A stretch of DNA of 64,000 bases from Mycobacteroides chelonae (GCF_016767715.1 NZ_CP050145.1:2604001-2668000); one strand, 5' to 3'; positions 1 to 8,695 are shown, counted from the stretch's first letter. Notes: generated by a model from the sequence alone, not told the origin. Program-made: numbers and translations.

Positions 1-2299
1 GAAGCTCCACGTCCGACAGAGAGGTGCCCTTGATGGCTTCGTGAGCTGCGGCATCGGCACGCCGGATCTGGTCGATTCCCTCGGGGCTCATTGCTTCACC
101 TTGGTGGTAGATCATGATCCGGGCACCCTTGCCATCGGGGGTCATCATGAACTTCAACCCAGACTGGAATTCCTTTGTTTTGAAGGAATCCGGTGGCAGG
201 AAGAAGAAGTCGTCGTTCTTGGCGTTGTCGAACGCCTGCGCCATGTCGACCATCGGGTTGACCATCGGCTCCATCTGAGTGACGGTGGCATGGACCAGAC
301 TCTGCGTGGTCAGCGTTAGCCGTTGCATGATGGTCATGTTCTGCACCATCGCGTTGAGCTGGGTGATCATCTGCGGGGTGGCGGTGGAGATCTTTGTCAG
401 ACCATCGACCATCGGCCCGAGGTACTGCGTCGTTTCGTCGATACTGTCGAGCGACTCGTTCAGCGAGCGCATGGCCCAACACATCGGGATGTCGAAACAG
501 TGCGGTTCCCAATACAGATAGTTGCGTATTGGGCGAAATGAGTCATCGAAATTGGCTATGTTGTCGCGCATCTTCTCCATTACGTCCTTGAGCCCCTTAG
601 CGGCCTCTGTGGAGATCTGCGCGCCTTCAGCCAACTGCCGTGTGAGGCCCGCCATCTTTTCGGTCGAGGCAATCATGTCGCCCATGCGGGCGGCGATGGT
701 GTCGATATCGGCGACGCGGTCTTTCAAGAATCCGAGGTTTTGGCCGATCTTGGTTCCCATCGAACCCATGGAATAGGGCAACGAGGCGTGTTCTAGCGGT
801 CGGCCGTTGGGACGGGTGATGCTCTGCACCATCGAAATACCCGGCGTGCGAACAATATTCTTGGCAATCCGGTCCAGGCTGATCATGTCGGTGGTGTTGC
901 GCATGTCGTGATCTGCCTTGATGTATAGGGTGTCGATGGAGAGCTGACTCGGCTGGAAATGCCGATCGGCGGCCGTGTAGCCCTGCGATGATTCGACGCT
1001 CTTGGGCGCGTAATCGCGGTCGTTATAGCTCACCGTGTAGTTCGCCAGGTTTGCGATGCACAGCGGAATCACCAGCGCCGCAACGGCGATCATCGCGGCA
1101 GGCCACTTGGCGATCGCCGTGCCCAGCTTGCGCCAGGCCGGGCTGGTTTTGGCCGGCTCGGAAAGCCATGGCACCTTGCTGCCCAGTGTCAACAGGGCCG
1201 GCCCCAGCGTGAGGGCCGAGATAACGGCTACCACCATCGCCGCGAAACACGGTGGGCCCAGGGTACGGAAGTAGTCGAGCGTGGTCAGGCTCAAGCACAG
1301 GCACGCACCCGAGATCGCCACGCCCGAGCCGATGACGACGTGCGCGACACTGCGCACCGAGGTGTAGTACGCCGACTCGCGATCCTCGCCCGCGCGCCGC
1401 GCTTCCTGGAATCGGCCGAGATAGAAGATGCCGTAATCGGTGGCCACACCCAGGACCAGAGACACCGCCATGTTCATCGCGAACGACGAGATTCCGATGA
1501 TGTGATTTTCGACCAGAAGCGAGACCACGCCACGGGCTGTGGCCAACGTAATCAACACGCCAACAAGAGGAATGATCGCCCGGGTGAATGACCGATAGGC
1601 GATCAACAGCATGATGACGATCACCACGATGGTGACGATCGTCAGCATGAGCATGCTCTCGTCAGCGGCGGTGAGGGTGTCCGAAGCCAGCGGCGCCGGC
1701 CCACTGACGTAGACCGTGAGTCCCTCGGGTTTGTCCTTGTCGAGCTTGTCGATGATGCCGCGGATGGCCTTGATCGACCTGTTAGAGTCGGCGTCAGCCA
1801 AATCTCCGGCCGGCCGCACGGTCAAGGTTGCGGCCTGTGCGTCCGCGCTCTGCTGACCCGACCGGGTAACCGGATCGCCCCATAGATCCATCAGCGACTG
1901 CACATGCTCCTTGTCCTCGCGCAGTTCGCGGACCAATGTGTTGTAGTACTGGTGGTCCTGGTCGCTGAGTGTGCGGCCCTGGGTCTCGAGCACGATGACC
2001 GCAGCGCTGGTGTAGTCGGACTCCTGGAAGTCCTGGCCCTGGGTGATCGCGGCCGCCGAGGACGGTGCATCACGCGGAATCATCGCCTTGGCGTTGGCGG
2101 CGGTCGTTTCTTCGAGGGAGGGCACAAAGATGTTCAGGACTGCGGCGGCAATGACCCAGAACAGCACCACCGGAATCGCCAGCACCCGAAGCCAGCGCGC
2201 GGGTGCGGGGTGCTTCTGCGCCACTTGCTTCATCGCGCGCTGGGTCGGCACCGTGTCGGCGTCGTCACCAGGCGGCGGCGGCTGCTGACCCGACGTCAT
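1..2299 (-). CDS. MmpL family RND transporter (partial, C-terminus beyond window)
   Basis: Mycobacterial membrane protein large, an inner-membrane RND-type exporter of lipids or lipophilic compounds powered by the proton gradient. About 766 residues are visible from the ATG at 2299; the C-terminal part lies outside the window. Seen: a short proline-rich N-terminus, a first membrane helix near residues 40-60, a long periplasmic loop, and a run of membrane segments containing the MmpL-type stretch NMAVSLVLGVATDYGIFYLGR. Its ATG overlaps the TGA of the upstream mmpS by 4 bp, so the two are translationally coupled, as is usual for mmpS/mmpL pairs. What is unusual is that the pair is the tail of an aromatic-degradation-type operon. 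The substrate cannot be told from sequence. Confidence 0.95.
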   Translation of the reverse strand, partial: MTSGQQPPPPGDDADTVPTQRAMKQVAQKHPAPARWLRVLAIPVVLFWVIAAAVLNIFVPSLEETTAANAKAMIPRDAPSSAAAITQGQDFQESDYTSAAVIVLETQGRTLSDQDHQYYNTLVRELREDKEHVQSLMDLWGDPVTRSGQQSADAQAATLTVRPAGDLADADSNRSIKAIRGIIDKLDKDKPEGLTVYVSGPAPLASDTLTAADESMLMLTIVTIVVIVIMLLIAYRSFTRAIIPLVGVLITLATARGVVSLLVENHIIGISSFAMNMAVSLVLGVATDYGIFYLGRFQEARRAGEDRESAYYTSVRSVAHVVIGSGVAISGACLCLSLTTLDYFRTLGPPCFAAMVVAVISALTLGPALLTLGSKVPWLSEPAKTSPAWRKLGTAIAKWPAAMIAVAALVIPLCIANLANYTVSYNDRDYAPKSVESSQGYTAADRHFQPSQLSIDTLYIKADHDMRNTTDMISLDRIAKNIVRTPGISMVQSITRPNGRPLEHASLPYSMGSMGTKIGQNLGFLKDRVADIDTIAARMGDMIASTEKMAGLTRQLAEGAQISTEAAKGLKDVMEKMRDNIANFDDSFRPIRNYLYWEPHCFDIPMCWAMRSLNESLDSIDETTQYLGPMVDGLTKISTATPQMITQLNAMVQNMTIMQRLTLTTQSLVHATVTQMEPMVNPMVDMAQAFDNAKNDDFFFLPPDSFKTKEFQSGLKFMMTPDGKGARIMIYHQGEAMSPEGIDQIRRADAAAHEAIKGTSLSDVEL

Positions 2300-2787
2300 G
2301 CTGCCGTCACCGTGCATGCGACCGCGGCACCGGTGTGGTTGACGACCTGTTCCTCACGAACCTCGCCATTGACCCGGATCCGGCATCCCAACGAGTTGCC
2401 GTCCACCTGCGCGACCAGGCTCAGCGAGGCCGCCGAGGCCATGGTGGTTTCCGAAACCGACCACGGCAGCGAGGTCAGCACGACGTCGACAGGTTCGCTG
2501 TTGAGGTTGGCATAGGACACTTTTCCGCTATTGCCGAGATCACCGAACACCTCGTAGGTGACATTCTTGGGATTGATCTGCACCACCGTGGCCGGGATCG
2601 GACGGGTAGTCGGTGGGTGGCTGATCGCACGTGATTTCTCCCGAATGCGATTCACCCCAAAACCGACGACCACGATGACGAGAACTGCCACCAACGGCAT
2701 CCACAACGCGCCCAGGATTCGGCCGGCTTGGCCTTTTGATTGTTTGCGTCGGCTCATCGTCGAGACTGTGTCGGTGCGGCGCTTCAT
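2296..2787 (-). CDS. MmpS family transport accessory protein
   Basis: Small accessory subunit (163 aa) of an MmpL transporter: one N-terminal membrane helix (about residues 24-42, rich in Val/Ile/Leu) followed by an extracytoplasmic beta-rich domain with the family pattern VTYEVFGDLGNSGKVSY. The start chosen is the ATG at 2787, preceded by a GGGAGA ribosome-binding site and overlapping the TGA of the monooxygenase gene (ATGA at 2784-2787); a longer reading frame upstream lies inside the previous gene and is not protein-like. The stop overlaps the mmpL start. MmpS proteins help MmpL partners assemble or function; this one should act with the mmpL that follows. Confidence 0.92.
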   Translation of the reverse strand: MKRRTDTVSTMSRRKQSKGQAGRILGALWMPLVAVLVIVVVGFGVNRIREKSRAISHPPTTRPIPATVVQINPKNVTYEVFGDLGNSGKVSYANLNSEPVDVVLTSLPWSVSETTMASAASLSLVAQVDGNSLGCRIRVNGEVREEQVVNHTGAAVACTVTAA

Positions 2788-4349
2788 GGGGTCTCCCGGT
2801 GAGTAGAGGTGGGCTGGTTGTGTGGGGTAAATAGTGTTGTGGTGAAAGCTATTTCGCTGGGGTAACGAGCCGTTTTCATGACGGTGCGGTCGGGGCGAAT
2901 CAGGGCTGCGCAGGCGCCGCCGCGGCGCAGCCATCGGTCGAGCTCGGATCCGCGAGGTTCGATGATGGTGATGGCGCCGCGCCGATGCAGTTGTGTTCGC
3001 TGATCAGCGTCGACGGTTTCGGAGGTGGCGAGCGCGAACCCGTTGCCCAGGACGGTGTCGATCCGGTGGCCCTGGCTGAGAACGAGATTGGGGATCTGTG
3101 TCCCCGCCAGTTGCCGTCGGCGGGGAGCCTTGATCACGAGCGCAGACCGTGTGAGGGGTGGGGTGCCTGAGTGCTGTATCCGCGACCGTAGCCCCGGTAT
3201 GTGCTGCAGGCGCGGAGCAAGCAAGTTCCGTATCGCGGTAGCTGCTGTGCCGCGGGCGGTCATAGCCGCTCCGACAGTCAGGGCGAGGGCGATCATTTTC
3301 CAGGCGTGGGGTTTTCGTTCTTGTTGGTAGGTGTCCAACATGTCTGCAGGCAGCTGGCCGGTGAGTACTCCGGCCAGTTTCCAGGTGAGGTTCGCCGCGT
3401 CTCTGAGTCCAGCGCCCATGCCTTGTCCCACGAACGGCGGTGTCAGGTGGGCGGCATCGCCGAGAATGAACACGTTGCGGTCACGCCAATGGTTGGCGAC
3501 ATGGGCGCGGAAGGTGTATTCAGTGACCCGAACCAGGTTCAGCTCGCCGGTCGAGGTCGCGCCCGTCCAGGCAGCGATCAGCGGCTGCAGTTTCTCGACG
3601 GTGTCGTAATCTGCTACGGCCTCGTCGTGGTGCAGTTTGAATTCCCAGCGGTAGCGGCGTGTCCCGATCCGCATGAATGTGGTCGGTCGGTATGGGTCGC
3701 ACAGGTGATGCACGCCGTCCCAGTGGCCTAGGTCGGCTTCGGTGGTGAGGTCGGCCACGAGCCATCGTTGCGCGAATCGGCGCGCCGTCATGCTGGCGCC
3801 GATCGTGGTCCTGACCACGCTGTTGGCGCCGTCGCAGCCGAGCACGTAGGTTGCTGTGACCGTGTGCTCGTTGCCGCTGTCACGGTCAGTGAACGTAACC
3901 TGCACCTGACTGGCGCTGATATGTGCGATGGCCGTGACTTCCACGCCGCCGCGTAACGTGACCTGAGGATAGTTGGTGAGGTTGGCGCGCAGCAGCTGCT
4001 CTAGTTCGGGCTGGTCGAACATGTTGGCTTGCGGGTATCCATGTACACCGATGGGGGCGCGCGCGATCTGGGCCAGCACCTGCCTGCGGTGATCGAGCAG
4101 CCGCATGCCGGCACCGGGGCGGGAGATGGCGGCGAACTGCTCGGCGACGCCCAGCTGAGCGAGAATGCGGTAGACCTCGTCGTCCAGATGCACTGCGCGC
4201 GGTTGCGGGTACACCGTGGCCCACCGGTCAAGAAGCAGACACTGCACGCCGTGCTGAGCCAACAGCGTCGCGGCGGTGACACCGGTTGGGCCCGCGCCGA
4301 CGATGACAACCGGAAATGACGGCTGCGCCGAGGCGTTCACGACGGGCAT
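2784..4349 (-). CDS. FAD-dependent aromatic monooxygenase (MhpA/PheA-TfdB type)
   Basis: Flavoprotein hydroxylase of 521 aa, the class that adds one oxygen to an aromatic ring using NAD(P)H and O2. Seen: the Rossmann FAD motif VVIVGAGPTGVTAATLLA at residues ~14-31, the DG motif GCDGANSVVR near 173, and the second FAD motif NVFILGDAAHLTPPFVGQG near 290. A C-terminal thioredoxin-like tail of the type found in MhpA-like hydroxylases follows. It lies in an operon with a ring-cleavage dioxygenase and a fumarylacetoacetase-type hydrolase, which fits hydroxylation before meta cleavage. It begins inside the relic at 4337-4456 and its stop overlaps the mmpS start. The exact substrate is unknown. Confidence 0.9.
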   Translation of the reverse strand: MPVVNASAQPSFPVVIVGAGPTGVTAATLLAQHGVQCLLLDRWATVYPQPRAVHLDDEVYRILAQLGVAEQFAAISRPGAGMRLLDHRRQVLAQIARAPIGVHGYPQANMFDQPELEQLLRANLTNYPQVTLRGGVEVTAIAHISASQVQVTFTDRDSGNEHTVTATYVLGCDGANSVVRTTIGASMTARRFAQRWLVADLTTEADLGHWDGVHHLCDPYRPTTFMRIGTRRYRWEFKLHHDEAVADYDTVEKLQPLIAAWTGATSTGELNLVRVTEYTFRAHVANHWRDRNVFILGDAAHLTPPFVGQGMGAGLRDAANLTWKLAGVLTGQLPADMLDTYQQERKPHAWKMIALALTVGAAMTARGTAATAIRNLLAPRLQHIPGLRSRIQHSGTPPLTRSALVIKAPRRRQLAGTQIPNLVLSQGHRIDTVLGNGFALATSETVDADQRTQLHRRGAITIIEPRGSELDRWLRRGGACAALIRPDRTVMKTARYPSEIAFTTTLFTPHNQPTSTHRETP

Positions 4350-4456
4350 CGGATCTGCGCGGCGACCGCCGGATGTGATAGCAGCGCATCTTCGGTGGTG
4401 GCTGGATCGATGTTGTGGCCGCCGCGAATGATCAGGTCCTCGGTTCCGGTCGTCAC
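4337..4456 (-). pseudogene. Relic of an AMP-binding acyl-CoA synthetase (C-terminal fragment)
   Basis: A 39-codon frame starts with GTG at 4456, overlapping the stop of the hydrolase gene (GTGA), and ends in a TGA inside the start of the monooxygenase. Its product contains EDLIIRGGHNIDPATTEDAL and then LSHPAVA, the hinge and C-terminal signature of acyl-CoA synthetases (usually RGGxNIxPxxIExxLxxHPAV). Everything before the hinge and everything after HPAVA is missing, so this is a deletion relic of a gene that once stood between the hydrolase and the monooxygenase, not a working enzyme. It may survive because the short frame maintains ribosome handover between the two flanking genes (inference). 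Confidence 0.75.
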
Positions 4457-5391
4457 GAGAACCTCACCGTGTTGCGCTGGGTTCCCAGGCAGATGCTGCC
4501 GTCATCGGTGGCCACCGAGGTCTCCACCACGTCGCCGTCCCGCAGGTACTTGAGATTTTTGCCTTGAGAGGCAAAGAACAGGCGCCATTTGAGTGCGGGC
4601 GGCAGCAGCGCACCGATCTTCTCGATCGGTTTGGGTGGGGCGCTTAGTGCGGTACCGATCGGTGTGCCGGTCAACAGCAGATCTCCAGCATCAAGACGTT
4701 GGAATCGGGTCAGAGCTTGCAGCGCTTGCAGCGGTGAGAAGATCATGTCGGCGCCGACAAGCATGTTCTGGCGGAGTTGCCCGTTGACCTTTAACTGGAG
4801 CCGGAGTTCCTTAAATCGTTGCAATTCAGCAGGATCGATCAGTACCAGTGAGGGGCCAACCGGTGTGAACGATGGATACGACTTGGCTTCGTAGAATTGG
4901 GTTTTCGTCAGTTGGACGTCGCGGGCCGACACATCATTGGTTACCACCCAGGCCGCGATGTAGTCCGCGAGGTTCTCCTCGCTGACCTCGGTGCCGACGG
5001 GAAGCTCGCGTCCGATGACTACGCCGATCTCCACTTCGTAGTCCAGGAACTGCACGTGGACGGGTTTGACGATGTCATCGAAAGGTCCGCTGATCGAGCC
5101 GGAGGACTTGCGAAAAAAGGTCAGCGGGATGGTCTTTGGGTCCATACCGGCGTCTTTGACATGCGAGGCGAAGTTGGTCATCTGGGCGACCACCCGGCAG
5201 GGTGCGGTCACGGGGGAGAGCAGATCGAGGCCGTCGACAGGCACCGTGGTGATATCTGAGGCGGCGGCTTCGATGGCGGCGCGGTCGGCGAGCAGTGCGC
5301 CGGTCGTGGTCGCGTTGGTGGCGATCTTTGCGGCACCGGTGGCGGTGTGCGCCCACCAGGCGTCGGCGGTGCGCAGAACGGAGATGGTCAT
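4453..5391 (-). CDS. Fumarylacetoacetate hydrolase family protein
   Basis: Metal-dependent hydrolase/decarboxylase of 312 aa. Seen: an N-terminal ~60-residue lid region, then the FAH core with the metal-binding Glu pattern LDYEVEIGVVIG, the stretch WVVTNDVSARDVQ typical of this fold, and near the end LLTGTPIGTA, the family C-terminal motif. Start is the ATG at 5391, which overlaps the dioxygenase stop (ATGA); a longer open frame upstream runs through that gene and is rejected. In meta-cleavage pathways such enzymes hydrolyse or hydrate the opened ring product, which fits the neighbours. FAH family members also act on oxaloacetate, acylpyruvates and oxopent-4-enoates, so substrate is open. Confidence 0.9.
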   Translation of the reverse strand: MTISVLRTADAWWAHTATGAAKIATNATTTGALLADRAAIEAAASDITTVPVDGLDLLSPVTAPCRVVAQMTNFASHVKDAGMDPKTIPLTFFRKSSGSISGPFDDIVKPVHVQFLDYEVEIGVVIGRELPVGTEVSEENLADYIAAWVVTNDVSARDVQLTKTQFYEAKSYPSFTPVGPSLVLIDPAELQRFKELRLQLKVNGQLRQNMLVGADMIFSPLQALQALTRFQRLDAGDLLLTGTPIGTALSAPPKPIEKIGALLPPALKWRLFFASQGKNLKYLRDGDVVETSVATDDGSICLGTQRNTVRFS

Positions 5392-6518
5392 GAGTTCGCT
5401 ACTTTCAGCAGGCCGATGAGGCGGTTGATATCGAATTCGTTGTCGCCTCGCAGGGCTGCGAAGATCGACTGTGCTTCGTGCGGTAGGGATTTCGGATTGG
5501 TGCCGAGGAAGTCCTTGCTGGCCGGTGGTCCCCATTGGGCCAGGCCCGAGGCGGTGAAAGGTGCCCAACCCGGTTGCAGGGTCGAGTCGAAAAGGTCCCC
5601 ATCGGTGAAGTGCTCGACCATGAAGCCATCAGGGTCGCGCCAGTAGTCGAAGAGCTGACTACCCTGGATGTGGCGCCCGATTCCCCAGGACCGGAAATAG
5701 CCTTGCTCCGTGAGATATTCGCCGCCGGCGGCCAGCGCATCGAGATCGCATACCTGATAGGCCGAGTGCACATAGCGGTTCTGTGGTCCGAGGGCCAGCG
5801 CCAGGGTGTGGTGATCGGCGGGGATCGACCCTCTGTCGCATCGGATGAAGCTCATGGTGGGCCCACGGCCGCGTTGTCCCGGGAAGTACAGGAAGTCGCT
5901 GACGATCATGCCGAGGGTGTCGAGATACCAGTTCAGCGTCTCGAGGTACTTCGTCGACTGCATGACGAGGTGGCCGAGCCGTTGCACTGTGGTGGGTTCC
6001 CGACGCGGGCGCTGGGCGGCATTGATCCGGTGAACCTCGTGTCCCATGTTGTAGCGGTGCGGAGGCTGAGACGGGAACGCGTCGAGGGAGTGCATTCCAG
6101 CCACCACGTGCACCGGCACACCGCTTGGGTCGACCAGATCGACCGCCTTGCCGCCGATGGTCGTCGGCAGTGGCCTGGTCCGTGCGCCGGCCGCAGTGGA
6201 CAGTCGCGACAGGTCCGCTTTGTCGGCAGCGGCGAACGCGACCCCGAGGAACCTGCTCCGGTTTCCGCGGTGCACGATCACGCACGGCGCCGTCGAATCG
6301 CTGCCACGCAGATGGAGTTCCTCGTTGGTTCGTAACGAGGTGTCGAAACCGAACGCGCTGGCGAAGGCCTCGGCCCGCTGAAGGTCTGGTTTCTCGAATT
6401 CGAGCCAGGCGATATCGGCCACCTTGATCACGGGGTTGCGCGACCGCCCGCAATGCTCGCCTTTGAGGGCTCCCTGCGCGCTGTGGAGCTCATTGTGTGC
6501 GCCGAACAGCTCGGTCAT
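5388..6518 (-). CDS. Extradiol ring-cleavage dioxygenase, VOC superfamily
   Basis: Two-domain vicinal-oxygen-chelate protein of 376 aa resembling catechol 2,3-dioxygenases. The first, probably structural, betaalphabeta module starts at VADIAWLEFEKPDLQRAEAF; the second carries the candidate Fe(II) ligands: His in RLGHLVMQS, His in DHHTLALA, and Glu in RDPDGFMVEHF. First gene of the operon. The start chosen is the ATG at 6518 with AAAGGGG 5-7 nt upstream; ATGs at 6533 and 6572 are possible, but the latter would place the first palindromic operator inside the coding region. Divergent from a TetR gene that likely controls it. Confidence 0.88.
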   Translation of the reverse strand: MTELFGAHNELHSAQGALKGEHCGRSRNPVIKVADIAWLEFEKPDLQRAEAFASAFGFDTSLRTNEELHLRGSDSTAPCVIVHRGNRSRFLGVAFAAADKADLSRLSTAAGARTRPLPTTIGGKAVDLVDPSGVPVHVVAGMHSLDAFPSQPPHRYNMGHEVHRINAAQRPRREPTTVQRLGHLVMQSTKYLETLNWYLDTLGMIVSDFLYFPGQRGRGPTMSFIRCDRGSIPADHHTLALALGPQNRYVHSAYQVCDLDALAAGGEYLTEQGYFRSWGIGRHIQGSQLFDYWRDPDGFMVEHFTDGDLFDSTLQPGWAPFTASGLAQWGPPASKDFLGTNPKSLPHEAQSIFAALRGDNEFDINRLIGLLKVANS

Positions 6519-6535
6519 CCGCACCCCTTTCATAC

Positions 6536-6549
6536 TGACGAAATCGTCA
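6536..6549. promoter_or_regulatory. Palindromic operator 1 (probable TetR site)
   Basis: Perfect inverted repeat TGACGAAATCGTCA (6-bp arms, AA spacer) just upstream of the dioxygenase start. It is nearly identical to operator 2, with centres 44 bp apart, about four helix turns. The location in a divergent TetR promoter makes it a likely repressor-binding site. Confidence 0.75.
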
Positions 6550-6579
6550 CATACGACGTGATGCTCAGTCAAGAGGTTC

Positions 6580-6593
6580 TGATGAAATCATCA
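6580..6593. promoter_or_regulatory. Palindromic operator 2 (probable TetR site)
   Basis: Perfect inverted repeat TGATGAAATCATCA with the same 6-2-6 layout as operator 1 (shared consensus TGAYGAAATCRTCA). It covers the expected -35 region of the TetR promoter (-10 at 6611-6616), which suggests autorepression. Confidence 0.75.
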
Positions 6594-6610
6594 AAACTGA
6601 TTGATGCTGC

Positions 6611-6616
6611 TATTCT
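6611..6616 (+). promoter_or_regulatory. -10 element of a leaderless TetR promoter
   Basis: TATTCT ends 6 nt before the GTG start at 6623, so transcription would start at or next to the first codon. There is no ribosome-binding site. This leaderless arrangement is common in mycobacteria. Confidence 0.55.
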
Positions 6617-6622
6617 GGGCTG

Positions 6623-7264
6623 GTGAGTGCACCGCTAGACGAGCCGGTTAACCGCCTGGAACGTCGGAAACAACGCACCCGCGCAGCGCTGATCCAGGCG
6701 GCGCAGGCGCTGATCGCCGCGGGCAAGCTCAACGTGCCGGTCCTGGAAATCACGCAGGCGGCAGACGTCGGAATGGGTTCGTTCTACAACCACTTCGACA
6801 GCAAGGACGCGCTGTTCGAGGCCGCTGTGGCCGATGTGCTCGACAGCCACGGCGCACTGCTCGATCAACTCACCGCGTCGATTGACGACCCGGCCGAAGC
6901 ATTTGCCTGCAGCTTTCGGCTCACCGGCCGACTATTTCGGCGCCGCCCGCAGGAGAGTCAAATCCTGCTCGCCAGTGGCCTCAGCCTCATGGGTTCAGAC
7001 CGGGGTCTGGGTCCACGCGCATTGCGGGACATCGCCGCCGCGGTCGCTGGCGGCCGATTCACCGTTGACGATCCCAAGTTGGCCATGGCCGTCGCTGCAG
7101 GGGCGCTCCTCGGGCTTGGCAAGCTCTTACAGCAAGAGCCCGAACGCGATGATGCGGTGGCGGCAGATCGGGTCGCCGAAGACCTATTACGACTGTTCGG
7201 ATTGTCCGCCGAGGAGGCGCGTCAGATCTGCAAGCGGCCGCTTCCCAACCTTGACTTCGCTTAG
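6623..7264 (+). CDS. TetR family regulator of the aromatic/MmpL operon
   Basis: 213-aa TetR-type repressor. The N-terminal HTH is seen at about residues 12-58: RKQRTRAALIQAAQALIAAG, then ITQAADVGMGSFYNHFDSKD, the usual recognition helix with YxHFxSK. The C-terminal ligand domain is not assignable. Start is GTG at 6623, apparently leaderless. It is divergent from the dioxygenase-hydrolase-monooxygenase-MmpS-MmpL operon and separated from it by two matching palindromes, so it probably represses both directions until a pathway compound binds. Confidence 0.9.
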   Translation: MSAPLDEPVNRLERRKQRTRAALIQAAQALIAAGKLNVPVLEITQAADVGMGSFYNHFDSKDALFEAAVADVLDSHGALLDQLTASIDDPAEAFACSFRLTGRLFRRRPQESQILLASGLSLMGSDRGLGPRALRDIAAAVAGGRFTVDDPKLAMAVAAGALLGLGKLLQQEPERDDAVAADRVAEDLLRLFGLSAEEARQICKRPLPNLDFA

Positions 7265-7609
7265 CTAGATCACTCGAGCAACCGAGCGCCTGTACGGGCG
7301 ACTTGCACGGGTACGGCCTGTGCCGGCGAACTTGTGCTTAGCAGAACTCCCACGAATGCGCCCGGCACTGTGACAAAACGACCGTGCGGGTCGAATCCAT
7401 TCTCGGCAGTAGGGAAGTGGCCACGACCTGCCGACGACTTCCAGGATCGGATAAGCCGAATCCAGGACAAGGGCCCAGACACGGGCAGTCTTGCCGCCGC
7501 GCGTCGAGCTCGCAGGCGGCGACCGGCCCGGCCCGGCCCGGACGATGATGATGATGACATCAGCATCGGTGACGCTAACGCCATCGACTAGCACCTCGGG
7601 CTCAAACGT
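7265..7609. other. Intergenic stretch with a dispersed repeat and GAT microsatellite
   Basis: 345 bp between the TetR gene and yaeQ (convergent). No convincing reading frame. It holds the 52-bp repeat described at 7437-7488, a run of GGCCC units near 7521-7540 and a short (GAT)n tract near 7542-7556. Confidence 0.6.
7437..7488 (+). repeat. 52-bp dispersed direct repeat, copy A
   Basis: Matches 8696-8747 at 44 of 52 positions without gaps, same orientation. Core shared text includes GGATAAGCCGAA, CCAGGACAA and GACACGGGCAG. The two copies flank yaeQ and the DUF3297 gene. Confidence 0.8.
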
Positions 7610-8161
7610 TCACTCCAATGGCTCGGGCGTGAAGGTGACGTCGACCCCGCTTACAGTCATCGTCACCTGACCTTCGATCACCATCACCTGCGCCGAGACC
7701 CGTCGATCGACAGTCTGGGCCAGTTGCTGCACCGCTGCATGCGGAATCTGCACTACCGACAGGTTCGACAGCCCCGCCACTTTGGGGCCGACGGTGCGCC
7801 ACCAGGTGGCCGTGCCGGCGGCGAATGGGAAGAGCAGCACCCGATCGGCCTGGCTGGCCGCCTTGCCCAATGCGCGTTCATCGGGCTGGCCGACGTTGAT
7901 CCACTCCAGGATCCGGCCGGTGTAGTCGACGAGCCGCAAGTCCGGCACAGCAGGAGTGGACAGGCCTGGCCCGAACGTCAACTCCCCGTCGACGTCGCTG
8001 AGTCTGTGTGCGCGAAGCCCAAAAGCCAACAACCGCACCACCATCCGCTCGTCGGTCTCACTGGGGTGACGGGCCACGGTCAGCGAGTGATCGGCGTAGT
8101 AACCGTGATCGACATCGGAGACGCCAAGTTCGACTTTGAAGACTGTTGCAGAAAGGGCCAC
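7610..8161 (-). CDS. yaeQ: YaeQ family protein
   Basis: 183-aa protein matching YaeQ, whose fold is a compact variant of the PD-(D/E)XK nuclease; its cellular role is unsettled. Seen: ALSATVFKVELGVSDVDHGYY at the N-terminus, LTVARHPSETDERMVVRLLAF (the family hallmark RHPSETxERMMxRLLA), then WINVGQPDERALGKAASQAD and LSVVQIP. The start chosen is GTG at 8161, which gives the usual ~180 aa length; the open frame continues to 8242 and would add 27 residues not expected for the family. Convergent with the TetR gene and divergent from the DUF3297 gene. Confidence 0.9.
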   Translation of the reverse strand: MALSATVFKVELGVSDVDHGYYADHSLTVARHPSETDERMVVRLLAFGLRAHRLSDVDGELTFGPGLSTPAVPDLRLVDYTGRILEWINVGQPDERALGKAASQADRVLLFPFAAGTATWWRTVGPKVAGLSNLSVVQIPHAAVQQLAQTVDRRVSAQVMVIEGQVTMTVSGVDVTFTPEPLE

Positions 8162-8358
8162 GTCATAGTGTCCACCCAAGTGGCGCCCACTGAGCAGTCG
8201 GGCCGCATTCAGTTCCTCCCGATACGAACGTGCGGAATTCATCAGAAGCGGCAGGGGAGAGCGGCCCTCCTAGACCTACGCGCAACCCACTACGGCAGGG
8301 TCGCGTAGATTCTTCGAGAACAATCCGAGCACCAACGCAGCATTCAACGAAGGCCATC

Positions 8359-8607
8359 ATGTCCGAGGATCAGAACACAGACGTTCCACCGAATCACCTC
8401 TCCATCGATCCGCGTAGCGCCTTTTATAGCGAAGAGGTGCTTCGCCGCGACGTGGGTATTCGCTTTAACGGTGTCGAGAAAACCAATGTTCACGAATACA
8501 ACGTGGCCGAGGGTTGGGTGCGTGTTGAAGTCCCGACCGCGAAGGATCGCCGCGGAAATCCGATGGTCGTCAAGCTCAGTGGCACGGTTGAACCTTTCTT
8601 CCGCTGA
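8359..8607 (+). CDS. DUF3297 family protein
   Basis: Small 82-aa protein with the family pattern PPNHLSIDPRSAFYSEEVLR, then VGIRFNGVEKTNVHEYNVAEGWVR and a closing KLSGTVEPFF. Function unknown; the family is best known from proteobacteria, so its presence next to yaeQ, another family commoner in proteobacteria, hints at joint acquisition (inference). Start ATG at 8359 with GAAGG 6 nt upstream; an upstream in-frame ATG at 8230 adds a low-complexity tail and lacks a ribosome-binding site. Confidence 0.85.
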   Translation: MSEDQNTDVPPNHLSIDPRSAFYSEEVLRRDVGIRFNGVEKTNVHEYNVAEGWVRVEVPTAKDRRGNPMVVKLSGTVEPFFR

Positions 8608-8695
8608 GCAAAATGCGGACGTCCCCTGGATTTCTATCGAGGCGGCCGGAGCGATTGAGAGCGGGCAACCGGCGAACCAACTCCGGTGGCCAGCC

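Noticed and set aside
1904..2515. 203-codon plus-strand open frame
   Set aside because: Antisense to mmpL/mmpS, with Arg/His-rich translation typical of a shadow frame.
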